Source of the DNA: Gonocerus acuteangulatus | Lineage: Eukaryota; Arthropoda; Insecta; Hemiptera; Coreidae | DNA length: 64,000 bases | NCBI GenBank assembly: GCA_946811695.1 | Contig: OX328123.1 | Location: forward strand, 149,781,229-149,845,228 | Direction of reading: 5' to 3' | In this document: piece after piece, positions 24,113-35,400 of the stretch | How positions within the stretch are numbered: position 1 is the first letter of the stretch | Layout of the letters: every line of letters begins with the position of its first letter | The notes under the pieces: model-generated | Told to the model about the DNA's origin: nothing | The model's input: only the letters and a program-made list of their open reading frames with translations | Databases searched by the model: none | Position numbers and translations under genes: made by a program

Positions 24113-24115
<3 letters not shown>

Positions 24116-25181
24116 CTGTTCGCTCTCTAGCTAGAAGACGAATGGTCCGATTTTGATGAAATTTGGTACAAAAATCCTTCGTCCAATTTGAAAGGTCAAG
24201 TTCGTTAACCAGCAAAATCCGCCTACTGGAAGATGGCGTTTGGGGCGAAATTCGCGCAAAAAAATCGTAACGTTTACGTTTTTGAGTTCATAAGCTTCTA
24301 AGTACTCGTTTTATATGAATCCTGGGCTAGGAAAACGAATGAAACCATTTTCAAGGCGATAGCTTTAACCGTTTTCGAGAAAATTGGAAAAATATTTGTT
24401 GAATACCGTTTTTGGTTTGGGTACTTAGAATCATGGGATTCAGTTGAAACATTTTTTGCATGTTCTACTTTCATTAAAACTAATACGTTGAAATTTTGGT
24501 TACGTTTGGAGTTAAGGAAGGGTTAGAATAAAATATTTTATTAACAGACTTAAAATGTTTTGGTAACTTTGTATATTTTCCTTAATATCTCGAAAAAGGT
24601 TGAGAATCTTGGGAAACGAAAGAATACCATTAGAAAGCTTACTAAATGCTCTACAAAAAAGGTTCTGATGAAAGTTTTGATTAGGCGATGTCAATCGGAG
24701 AAATAAGTGCTTAAAACATTAAAGTAATTGATTTTGCTTATTCGATCTGTTCTTTTTGTCTGTTTTTATTCCTTGTTATTTTTTAATTGCTTATAGTTGG
24801 ATAATGTATTTTACAATAAAACAGATTAGGCAAAATAAGAAAAACAATTCATTGTTAGAAATATAGCTTGCCAAGAGAAAAAGATTCGTTGACGTCTTTT
24901 GAATATTTTCAATTGCCTTTATGCTGTTGGTTTTTTTATTTTATTTTTTAATTGATTTTATCTGTAGAATTATTACTATAGTAAAAGAACACAGGAATGT
25001 TTGAAAATATTTGATATTTTCCAATTCATTGAAACGTATGAAATGAAGTATCGGTAGAAGAGGATTCTAGGGTCTTGCGGACCTGACCCCAGGTATAAAC
25101 CCTTTGAACAAAGGCCGAGGAAAATATTATCTGTTTCTATTCTATGCTTTTCAAATGAGAATAGGGATATGAACAGGAACC

Positions 25182-25344
25182 GGGGTCTCCCGTGGTCTAA
25201 TGGCTAGCGCCTTGGATTCATAAGCGGGAGATGGTGGGTTCGATTCCCAACCTCCGGCAGGAATTTTATCATCCCACGGCTCGCTGGTGAAATTCCTCGC
25301 TACACCCTGGATGTCGGCGCTAATGACCTAGATGTACATGTGCC

Positions 25345-25393
<49 letters not shown>
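25182..25393 (+). mobile_element. tRNA-derived SINE (family 2) with poly(A) tail
   Basis: The head resembles tRNA-Glu: A box GTGGTCTAATGGCTAG and B box GGTGGGTTCGATTCCC. A short body follows to GTGCCGT and then about 47 A residues. AACAGGAACC before and AACTGGAACC after form a roughly 10-bp target duplication; the insertion lies inside the 3' block of Helentron-like copy 3. A related copy is at 35895-36015 (minus). Confidence 0.85.
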
Positions 25394-25395
<2 letters not shown>

Positions 25396-25439
25396 GGAAC
25401 CGCGCTAAGATGACGCAGTTCCTGCGAGTCGGACTTTTT

Positions 25440-26196
25440 ATGCATATAGGCATTGCACAGTCTTTCTAGGTTGTTCCGAAATTCCGTGGCGCTAGGGATG
25501 TTTTCTTCATTCATCTCTCCAATGTATTGTTGCAACATTTCTTGGTCGAAATCCTTTATTCGCCAGCCAATAACAACCTCTTTATCTGCTTGTGGCATTA
25601 GAGGGCTCCCTATGTAATTGTGATCACTTAGTGATTCTTTCTTACTAACCTCCCACTGATTTATTTCTGCATCTGCTGTTGCTAATGTTAAATCCAGGAT
25701 AGAAAGACTTAGGTTTCTCTGGAAAGTGGGTTTCTTTCCCGTATTGCAGCATATGAGATCATGTTCGGCCATCCATTCCATAACAATTTGACTCCTGTGG
25801 TCGCCCCACTGAGATGATTTTGCATTAAAATCTCCAGCTATAATTGTTTTCCCGTTATGCCATCAGGGCAGGTTTCCTATTTCTTGTAATACTTGCTCTA
25901 GGTCTTCAATGTCTCTGTTCGGGGAGGCATAACAGCTGTATACTGTACACTGTGCATACTGTGCTTGTTCGAACGTACGTAAGCCCTTGTCCGTGTCCCT
26001 GACTAATAACGCTAATCCGGCTGCCTATTTTAATAGCGGTGTCCAAGTTACTGTCCTTAATCCAGTCATTTCGATCTTTAATGGCTTTTTTATTTGGCTT
26101 GCAGATCAGTATTAAATCATCTATCTCCCGAGTAGTGGCTACCGTCATGTCGTGGGTTGGGTAACTTCGGTTAATGTTTATTTGGAGTACTTTCAT
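25440..26196 (-). pseudogene. R1-like LINE ORF2 N-terminus: AP endonuclease domain
   Basis: Minus-strand reading begins MKVLQININRS at 26196, the usual start of R1-type ORF2, and continues in broken frames to an endonuclease end with ILDLTLATADAEI and SLSDHNYIGSP (the SDH catalytic motif). It runs up to the boundary of Helentron-like copy 3. This domain nicks the genomic target before reverse transcription. Frameshifts and a stop near 25900 inactivate it. ORF1 lies immediately upstream with overlapping ends. Confidence 0.75.
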
Positions 26197-27368
26197 AAGA
26201 AAGACTAACTATTCTTATATGTAGTTTTTCTTTCCCATTATTGCCAGTTTTACATTTCCTATTTTCCGTTTGGCGATCCGCTACCTTGCACAGGACGCAG
26301 TATGGTTCGTCTTTGAAGAGTACTGCCATGTGGCCCTCTTGTCCACATTTCATGCATAACTATTCTCTATTTGTCCCAGTACATTCTGATTTTGTGTGAC
26401 CGTACTCCCAACATCTGAAACATTTCATTTCTCTCTTTCTCATTGTGCTTAGCCGATTCTTCTTTTTTCCTGTACTAATAAGTACTTCAGCGTCTTTGGT
26501 AAAATCAGGGTTGCATTTTGAGTATTTCTATAAGCCGGGCAAAGGGCTCTTATCTTTACCGTCCTCTCAATTATCAGGACCAACGTGGTAATAGCGTGCT
26601 TAATTTCGTCTTCAGTTACCTCTTCGTCCATGCCTTTGATTTGTAAAACCTTTTTCGGAATCAGCCCTATTTTGCACTGTAAGTAGTAGGTCTCCGTCTT
26701 TTGTCCATCTTACATCTTGTATATCCTCCCCAACATCTACTGGCTTGACAGATTTCTTTAACACGTTCAGTGCGGCTGGAAAAATTCGTAACTATCCACA
26801 AGTGCAACACGGCGTCAATTAACCCCGTGCAATAACTATCCTCAAGTGCGTCACGGGGTCAATCGGCCCTCGTGTTCTTTCTTTACTTTAAACTTATCCA
26901 GCCAGCTGAAATTTGATTAATTTACGCAATAAGGTTTGTTTTCCCACTCCATAGGTTTAGGTGAGTAAACCTCAGTGAGGCACAGGGTCACTTGACCCCG
27001 TTCTATTTTTTATCGGATTTTGATAGATTTTCGAAGTTAGTAACACATAGACATATTGGTTCCAACCCCTTGAAATGTCTAAAGCTGAAACTGGTTCGAC
27101 CATTTTTTGAAAATTTACCTATTACACGCTCCGCACTAGTGGAAAGTTAGACACGGGGTCAATCGACCCCGTACCGCACTGAACGTGTTAATGTCCTAAG
27201 AAGGTCCTCCAAAGAGTTTTCATAGCAGACATATAATAGGGTAGCATTAGAATCTAGTTCTGCTTCAATAAGTTTATTTTTATGATCGTTTAAATCCTTC
27301 CTTATATTAAATCGCACCGCTTTACAAATCATATTATATTCAACTTTTTTTCTGTAGTCTCATTTATT
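26171..27368 (-). pseudogene. R1-like LINE ORF1 (gag-like, CCHC knuckles), split by a MITE
   Basis: The C-terminal half has zinc knuckles (CFRCWEYGHTKSEC and a degenerate CMKCGQEGHMA...). The N-terminal side contains KKSVKPVDVGEDIQDVRWTK and, beyond the MITE at 26758-27191, NSLEDLLRT and a basic helix. If the MITE and one TTAA are disregarded, LLRT is followed in frame by LKKSVKPVD, so the insertion is clean. ORF1 proteins bind LINE RNA. The 5' end is cut by Helentron-like copy 4 at 27371, and there are stops (for example within CTGTNRE). Confidence 0.72.
26758..27191. mobile_element. piggyBac-like MITE with TTAA target duplication
   Basis: Ends are TTAACACGTTCAGTGCGG and the complement CCGCACTGAACGTGTTAA. 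Internal palindromic blocks of ACGGGGTC-AAT-CGACCCC type recur near both ends. It interrupts LINE ORF1 exactly at TTAA, and the flanking reading frame closes when one TTAA is removed. Non-coding, 434 bp. Confidence 0.9.
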
Positions 27369-27508
27369 TATTAGCGCGGTTCCTCCCTCCCCCATAGGGA
27401 GGAACCCCGCTTATAGGGTTGATACAATGAAACAATCCGGAAGTGCCGACTAGAAAATTTTGCGTTTCAGAACCCCTAGAAACCGAAAATAACGGTGGTT
27501 CAAATTTG

Positions 27509-27509
<1 letters not shown>

Positions 27510-27598
<89 letters not shown>
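27510..27598. repeat. (TA)n microsatellite inside Helentron-like copy 4
   Basis: TA tract with two TATG interruptions; same flanks as in the other copies. Confidence 0.9.
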
Positions 27599-27601
<3 letters not shown>

Positions 27602-28700
27602 CTGTTCGCTCTCTAAATAGAAGACGAATGGTCGGATTTTGATGAAATTTGGTACAAAAATCTGTCGCCCAATTTGAAAGGTCAAGTTCGTTAACCAGCA
27701 AAATCCGCCCACTGGAAGATGGCGTTTGGGGCGAAATTCGCGCAGAAAAAATCGTAACGCTTACATTTTTGAGATCATAAGCTTGTAAGTACTCGTTTTA
27801 TAGGCTTCTTGGGCTAGAAAAACGAATGAAACCATTTTCAAGGCGATAGCTTTAACCGTTGTCGAGAAAATTGGAAAAATAGTTTTTGAATACCGTTTTT
27901 GGTTTGGGTACTTAGAATAACGGGATTCAGTTGAAACATTATCTGCATGTTCTACTTTCATTAAAACTAATATGCTGAAATTTATGTTACGTTTGGAGTT
28001 AAGGAAGGGTTAGAATAAAATATTTTATGAACAGATATGAAAAGTTTTGGAAACTTCGTATACTTTCATTAATATCTCGAACACGGTTGGGAAATCGTGG
28101 TAAGTGGATTGAAATTATTTGAAAGCTTACTAAATTCTCTACAAAAATGATTCTAAAACTATTTTTGATTAGGTTATGTCAATCGGAGAAATAAATGCTT
28201 AAAACTTCAAATACGTCTGTTTTGTTCTTATGAATGGGTTTTTGTCGTTCTTTTTGTAATTTTTGTCTCTTTCCCTTGGTTTTTTATTGCTTTTTATTTT
28301 TTTAATTTCTTATGTTGTATTTGTAAGGAAAATGTATGTGTGTGTAAAACAGGATAGGTAAAATGAGACCAATTTTCTGTTGTCAGAAATAATGAAAAGT
28401 TTTGGGAACTTCGTATAATTTCTTAATATCTCGAAAACGGTTGAAAATCTTGGGAAGCGAAAGGTTACCATTCGAAAGCTTACTAAATGGTCTACAAGAA
28501 AGGTTCTAAAGAAAGTTTTGAATAAGCGATGTCAATCGGAGAAATAATTGCTTAAAATTTGAAGTAATTGATTTCGTTTATTCGAACAGTTCTTTTTGTC
28601 TGTTTTTATTCCTATTTTTACATTGCTTATAGTTGGATAATGTATTTGACAATAAATAGATTAATTAAAATAAGAAAAACAATTCATTGTTAGAAATATA

Positions 28701-28808
28701 TCAGGCTGTACCGTATGAAATGTCAGTTTTGGATTTGCCGATTTCCTTCAAATGTCTTGAAACTGTCGAGGCTCCTAATCCGAGTTCTTTGGCATATTCC
28801 CTATTGTT
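28701..28808 (-). pseudogene. mariner-like helix-turn-helix remnant, second copy
   Basis: Reverse-complement match of 7200-7305. It begins at TA with TCAGGCTGTACCGTATGAA, then encodes the helix-turn-helix on the minus strand. Copy 3 shares the sequence up to AAATATA (about 24863) but lacks this segment, consistent with insertion at TA. Confidence 0.6.
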
Positions 28809-29023
28809 TGCAATTGTTTATAGTAGTCAAATGTATTTGCCAATAAAACAGGATACGTATAATTAGAATATTTTATTTTTGCGGAATCTTGGGGTCCTCA
28901 GATCCCTTATGAATATCTATTAGGCCCCCTTCGTATTTTTTCCTTAATATCTCGAAAAGGGTTAGGAGATCGTGGCAATTGAAATGTAACAGTTCGAAAG
29001 CTTACTAAATTCTCTACAAAAAA

Positions 29024-29627
29024 AGTCCGACTCGCAGGAACTGCATCATCTTAGCGCGGTTCCGTTCTTATCCGAAGTGCGATTAGTAAAGGAATAGTAG
29101 CAGCTATCGGTAGGTTTTGATCTGTCGTTAAAAATATAAAATAAAATCTCAAAGAGAAGGAAGCTTAAAGAGCCACATATGGAAACTGCCAGTTTTCTAA
29201 ACGGATGGGACTCTCCAGTCATCGCGACGCTCACTCTAGGAAAACTCTATTACCAATATGATTCTTATTTTCTCAGCTTTAATGAAATACTCATTCCACC
29301 GTTAAATAAACTTAAAAAACAAAAGTGAGGTAAACAGTGACAAAAACCCGTTTAAAATAACAAAACTAACACTTTCGTAGTTTTAAGCACTTACTTCTCC
29401 GACTGACATTGCCCCATCGAAATTTGCTTCAGAATCTTTTTTTTAGAGAATTTAGTAAGCTTTTGAATGGTTAAATCGTACTTCCCACGATTTCTTAACT
29501 GTTTTGAAGATATTAAGGGGGAAAAATGGTGCTAATACCTACCGATAGCTGCTATATTCCTTCACTAATCGCACTTGAGATAAGAACGGAACCGCGCTAA
29601 GATGAAGCAGTTCCTGCGGGTCGGACT
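29024..29627. mobile_element. 604-bp fold-back unit, reversed copy of 12868-13470
   Basis: Same structure as 12868-13470 in opposite orientation. Both copies sit at the distal end of a Helentron-like copy, next to family interior sequence ending CTTACTAAATTCTCTACAA. Confidence 0.8.
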
Positions 29628-29656
29628 TTTTTTAGCATTTGTCTTTTATCAATTAA

Positions 29657-30074
29657 TTATTTAGTTAATTTAGAAAAAGTCCTGATATTCCTAGGAGAAT
29701 AAGGGAGAACAGCAGTAGCCTTCTTCATGGCACTTTCTATAGTTTTATAGAATTGTTGGATACCTAACGAGGCACAATCTACTTGGCAGATCTCCTCAGT
29801 TATATATTTATTGAATTCTTCCTTATATTCAACTGAAGAAAGCAGGGGAGCTTCATTCCATTTGGGCTTGGGGTGTTTGAGAGCAGAGCATTTGTTGATT
29901 TCTGTAATTATTAGCCTATGGTAAGTTTGAAATTTAAATTTGCTTATGATGTCAATGTTTTTCACTAATGTTTTATCTTTAACGAAAATGTAATCAATTT
30001 GTGTTTTGTATACACTATTAGGTGCAAACCATATCTACTGCTTCCCAGAACATTTTTTGAAAAAGGTATTCATG
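29657..30074 (-). pseudogene. RTE-clade LINE endonuclease C-terminal fragment
   Basis: Minus-strand reading starts MNTFFKK near 30074 and passes WFAPNSVYKTQIDYIFVKDK, then IISKFKFQTYHRLII (the SDHR-type end of the AP endonuclease with Ser-Asp changed) into a linker. NTFF...QIDYI...HR is the familiar signature of RTE/BovB-type endonucleases. One in-frame stop precedes IWFAPN. The RT is absent. Confidence 0.7.
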
Positions 30075-30262
30075 TTATGTATTAACTGTTAACATAACAA
30101 CAATTAATAAGTTTTGTACTCCTTTCATTCCTGATGTAAAATCTACATAAGCCAATTGGTATTTCACTCCCAACATTTATCGAAAGTCTAGTCAACCCAA
30201 ATTGTTGATAATCCCCTCGCCATATTGACAAAAATTCAATTGAAGCCTGCACTGATGATGCA

Positions 30263-30740
30263 TGTGGCGGTTCGTCATAGGCTAATAACTGCGCCTAGAG
30301 ATCCTACCTCTATGGTAGACTATATGGCTGGAAGGTTCCTGCCTAGGAGGTTAACCAGTCAGTCAGTTTCAGAATATAGGATGCTCACCTGTGTTTTTCT
30401 GAATACTTACACTTGGCTGTGTTAGTTTATAATAACGTATCAGAATGGCCATACTTAGATGTAATGAAGAGTTGCGATGGATATCCGCAAGTAGCATTTG
30501 CATTAATTGTATATATATGTAGGATAAGATAGATTATAGTATGTACAAAGTAGTTCCTAAGTTAGCGTATAATTTTAATATTTTATTAGTTATTTTAATG
30601 TTATTAGTTATTTTAATGTTACTAGTTGTTTTATTAAATTATTTGATTAAATTATTAATATATTAAATATTAAAATAAACACGTGTTTTATATAACCAAA
30701 ACCAAGAGTGACATCACAATTACCCCCAAAGAGGTAATAA
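30263..30740 (+). repeat. Dispersed repeat (possible solo LTR), partner of 21641-22115
   Basis: Begins TGTGGCGGTTCGTCATAGGC and parallels the minus-strand copy to about GAGGTAATAA. It contains an extra TTATTAGTTATTTTAATG-type short duplication at 30585-30660. Non-coding. Confidence 0.55.
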
Positions 30741-32160
30741 TGCAGATCACTTACCCAGTGATGACCCAGATCTCTTTAACCTGCGTTGAAGCTAATTAGT
30801 AAGTACCTAACTTTCTTAAGCAAACCGTTTTTGAGAGAGACCTGGAGGGGATTTCTATTAAGTTTTGGTCAAGCCATAATTTTTTTTTCAAGATTTAAAC
30901 ATTATGGTACAAAAAATAAAATAAATATTAAAAAATTATATTTATTTAATAAAAAAATGTACAACATATTATGTCTAATATCTTTGTAAAACGTACTCGT
31001 AATTGTCATCACACTTATTTATAAAAAGATATACAATGACAAATGTATTCACTCATTTTGCATAACTTAATTACACACACATATACATGTATATATTATT
31101 TTGTATATACAATCTTCCTTTTGTATAAAAAGAAGAGTATTATAAATATTTGTTTTAATAGTCTAAATTCAAATTAATTCTATATATCAACTGACAATTT
31201 TGATAGTCGCATCCGTAGTCAAAAATATACAATTCATATTAAATTAACAACAGAAGATTCCATGCTAACAAATCTATCAAAAACATTTACTTGTATAATA
31301 CAACAATGGCTTATCTATAATAATAAATATAGAGTGATTGACAAGACAAAAGAATTGACTTGTCTTGTGTTGTCAATCACAGACAATACAACGTGATTAT
31401 CCGGCCCATCAACCCGGAGTATGACTATTCATACTTGTTGAGCATTTATACAGTGGTACAACATTAGTGGCACTATCATACAACGCCTTCCAATACCAAG
31501 GAATATTTACACATTTATATTGATTTATCTATAATTCAATCTTTTGGTTTAATTATTAATCAACAAAATATACAGTCTATATAAAATATATTTATAAATA
31601 TTTATAAAATATGGTATTCATAAAACAAACTATTAAAGCATCCTTAACAGATGGTAATACGACATCCGTTTATCAATTTCAAAGAATTGAAGATGTCGTT
31701 AAGCTGAGGTTTGAAAACGAAAGTGAAAAGTAAAATATACACCACAAAATCCCATAATCTTGAAAAATTTTAATTATGTTTATCAATCATCTTTTATTTG
31801 ACAGTATTATAAGGCATTTATTGTGGCGGAAGGTCGACATGTTCCATGTCCATATGATGCAGTTTCTGAAGCTCTTGAAATATTAAATTACAGCCTTCCC
31901 CTGAGTACCATCTGCAGGCAGGGCTGTGTCAAGGATGATAGGATTAATCATGGCTGCTGTAGATCAGCTGTTTTCAAAAACAGAGTAGTTATATCATAAA
32001 ATGACAAAGACTTCTTTTGGGGATTCTATATTTACTTCAATACAATCTAGCCATGTCTTCAGCAGTAATAATCTTAGATTATGACAATAATTTCCTAGTT
32101 TAAGTGTCCCTGAAGAGGCATCATTTGGACATAACACATGTAGAGTGATCTAAATAAATG
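30741..32160. other. AT-rich stretch 3' of the host gene, no supported gene
   Basis: Highly AT-rich. Around 31335-31385 a short inverted pair (GACAAGACAAAAGAATTGAC / TTGACTTGTCTTG...) is visible. No exon, RNA or transposon terminus is evident. Minus-strand AATAAA (32161-32166 on the plus strand) just right of this stretch may end the host transcript. Confidence 0.4.
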
Positions 32161-32396
32161 TTTATTAAGAAATGGTGCCTTCTAAATGTGTTTTACCTTC
32201 TGCCGCAATAAACTTACAAAGTTATAAATAGGATCATTAGTTTATATTATTCTATTTTGTGTTTCCTGTTTGCTTCAACAAAAGAGAAAATGAGAAACTG
32301 AAGTTCTTATTTTTTTTTATAGACACTTTTGTTCTCAATACCCCAAAAATTAGTTATCAAAGGAGAATATTTTGGCCTCTATCATCTTAGCTTAGA

Positions 32397-32428
32397 TCAT
32401 TGTCCTTCGCTCTCAGTGTCACTCTTGT
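32397..32428 (-). CDS. Host gene exon 13 (last coding exon)
   Basis: Acceptor CCTGTTTCAG. Reads [10 protein letters not shown] then TGA (32399-32397). Acidic serine/threonine cluster with casein-kinase-type sites. The 3' UTR continues to lower coordinates; AATAAA on the minus strand at 32166-32161 is a candidate signal. Confidence 0.85.
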
Positions 32429-35400
32429 CTGAAACAGGAAAAACCAAATAAAGAAATATATTAAAACTGACATAAATAATATATAATTAGGTAGATAATG
32501 CACAAGAATAAATTGACAATACATGTTTCATCATCGGAAGTGAAGGAGTAGAGAAAGAACATCTCTTGGGTTATTCTGAAACATCAAAAATTCAAAGGCT
32601 GAGCAATAGTTAAAATGAACATCGAATTGAAATTAGTTCATATTAAGGTGCATTTTATTACGGTTTAAAGAAAAACTGAAAAGGCTAAGCAGAAATCGAA
32701 AGAGTGGAAAGGTTAGAAGTTTAGTATTAGATAACAATTTCTCAGGATCAAAACATCTATTGAAAAATCGTCAGCAGACTTTGAAGGAATGTTGTTTGTT
32801 GAAAGTTGGACTCATGAAATAATTTATGAAAAATGTCTTCAAATCTTCATCGATTGTGCCATAGATACCAAAATAACTTACGGGGGAAGCCCGATTACGC
32901 GGCTCTACCCGCCAAGATTCAAAAATGACGCGAGTGAGGCGGGATTGGTTCCAAAGCTTCCCGCTTAATGCCGGGGTATGCAAAAAATAGTATAAGGAGC
33001 TCTCAGGCCCCAGGAGGCGAGATATGACGAAAGTGACCAATTAAGCGGTCCTTGCCCATTCCCGCACCCTGACCGGACAGTCTTGTGTCTGTGTTGGCCG
33101 TGCATTATTGGCTCTCTGGATTAATAATCTTATCCGGAAATCGTTTCGAAGTATTTAATAATTCTTTCATACATTCTTAATTGAAATGAGTGTATCGCCT
33201 ACATGTTATTCATTGATTCGTCTCATAAGTACCTTATTCTCGTGAGAAGGCGTTAAGTACCTTAACGCCATCGAATGAACCATTTTCATTTTCGGGATCT
33301 TCGCGACTCGGAATCGGCTTTACAATGTATCGCGGGCAATGCATATTGGGGATTCCCGATGCCTGGAGTGGGCAAGGGCCGAAATTTGCGGCCTACTCTG
33401 TATTCATGAATAATTTTTTTTTTTTTTTAATATCCTGGGTTCATAATTAGTAAATGGATGCCCCCCAGACCCCCAAATATAAATTTAAAAAATTCCAACA
33501 TAGCTAGCGAAATGTGCCCTTTAAAGGGTTAAAGTAAAATTTAGTCACTGACTTAAATAATATATAAATGATACCGGCTCAAATCACCTATGTATAATGA
33601 TTTTTGGAATAAAGGCTTATGAAAATAAAGAATTAATTTTCCCGAGTAATTCAGATCCTGAGAAATTGGCGGGTTTAAGAAGATATTTAAGAGGAAAGAG
33701 AAAAGGATGAAACATTTTACTTATAGAAGTTTTTAAGTGCATTTTCACCAGTCCATAAAAACATAGTTTTAATATATTATTTAAAGTTCTACAGGTTAAA
33801 GTGCTTAGTAAATGAGGAATGTAACATACCTTTCTTCCCTGGGTATGCGTGCCTCTTCAACCGGTCATAGAGATCTTCCTTGTTACCATATATACTCGCA
33901 TTCGATCTGGCTAGGCTGTTCATTTTACCATTCATACCTACAAAAGTATATACATATTAGTCCAACATCTTTTAGTTATGTTAATCTTATACGTAACAGA
34001 ACAATAATGTCAATTAACACTTTTGTTGCGGCTGTCATTGTTTGGGAATCCTCAGTATCAGGTGCAATTTTTTGTTTGAATTTTTCAAGTAGACTTTCTT
34101 TTTTTTTTCATAAAAAATTCATAGAAAATCTTCCAGTCAGCCGATTTGAAAACATAAAACACTGTTGAAAGGCCCAAACAATACTGAAGGCACCTGTCTT
34201 TACCTGGAGCTGTAAAAGTGAATCCCCTCTATATACGAGCCTTTTGAATTTAAAGGGAAAAGTAATGGAGGAATGTCCTTCCGAAGGGACACTCGTAAGC
34301 GGGTAGGATCGCTAGTGTCCTTCCGTAATGACACCCGCAGCCAAAGTGTTAATCTATATAAGTCACTGCGTCTTTTTAGCACATTTCCGTTCATATAGTG
34401 CCATTAGTAAAGAACTAGAAGCATTTAAGTAAAGATGGAATGGTTGGGATTCGGCTAAATAATAATTTATTATTAATATTTAATTTTTAATAATTTATTA
34501 TTAATAATTTATTATTAATTAATTTATTTAGCCGAATCCCAACCATTCCATCTTTACTTATCACCTCGACGGCTAACTATCTAATCATCATGATAGAAGC
34601 ATTTATTGATCGATTTTATTTTATTGTATCTTATTTTTTGTTTTGTTTTTTTTTTAGGCGCCAATACAATCTTTTGTATACACAGTGGAACATGGATAAT
34701 TCAAACTTCGATAATTCGAAATCTATAATTCGAATATTTCTCTTGGTCCCTAGAATTAAGGGTATAAACAATGTAAAAAAATTGTGGTTAATTAGAATAA
34801 AAGTTTGGATAAATCGAAGTTTTTGCGAGCCTATACCTCCAATGGGAAGTGGACAGAGAGGCGGTCGATCTTAAATCTTGTGAAAATATTCTGCTCTCGG
34901 GTAAGGCGGATAGTAAGATACGGATGTAGGGGTTCCGGGACAAGAAGCGCGGCGGTCTCATAGTATAGTTCTTGGACTCTAGGAGTTCTGCAAAGTGGTG
35001 GGTTGCAATTCCTCCCTTCCAGGGGTTGTTATAGTTACATCCTGTCGTTTTATCCTAGAATTCCCACTTTGGAATTCCTCCTAACACTTTACTAACTTAC
35101 TCGAAAAATAAAGAAAAAATTCTTGCCCATGAAAATGAATTGTTTTCAAAAGTATGGACTTTTATTTTTAATATTTTGATAAATTATTTATTACTTATGT
35201 ACGTAATCATCAATTCATGAAAAGTTTGTTTTTCTTTAAATAAAATGTATTTTTTTAAAATTAAAAAATGTGAAAATATGAAGTTTGATTTTTTATCCCT
35301 TTATTTTCAAAAACTTTTGTAATTCAAATTTTGGATAATTCGAACTTTTTTATCGGCCCCTAGGGGTTCGAATTATCCAAGTTCTACTGTATATGCTGTC

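Larger units (their letters stand above)
23901..25439 (+). mobile_element. Helentron-like element, copy 3, inserted in an R1-like LINE
   Basis: It starts TTAGCGCGGTTCC with the 37-nt hairpin and ends GGAACCGCGCTAA, CGCAG-TTC-CTGCG, AGTCGGACT plus T-run. R1-like coding sequence abuts both ends, so the termini are well defined. The interior has the TA tract at 24037-24112 and a SINE just before the 3' block. The flanks (a T-run on both sides) fit insertion between T residues. This copy is the best definition of the element: one terminus carries the 13-bp repeat at its tip, the other about 30 nt inside. Confidence 0.7.
27371..29632 (+). mobile_element. Helentron-like element, copy 4
   Basis: TTAGCGCGGTTCC plus hairpin at the left, TA tract 27510-27598, then the family interior including the mariner remnant. 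The right end is supplied by the fold-back unit 29024-29627, as in copy 2. A second, partly repeated run of interior sequence (about 28380-28560) indicates internal duplication. Confidence 0.55.
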
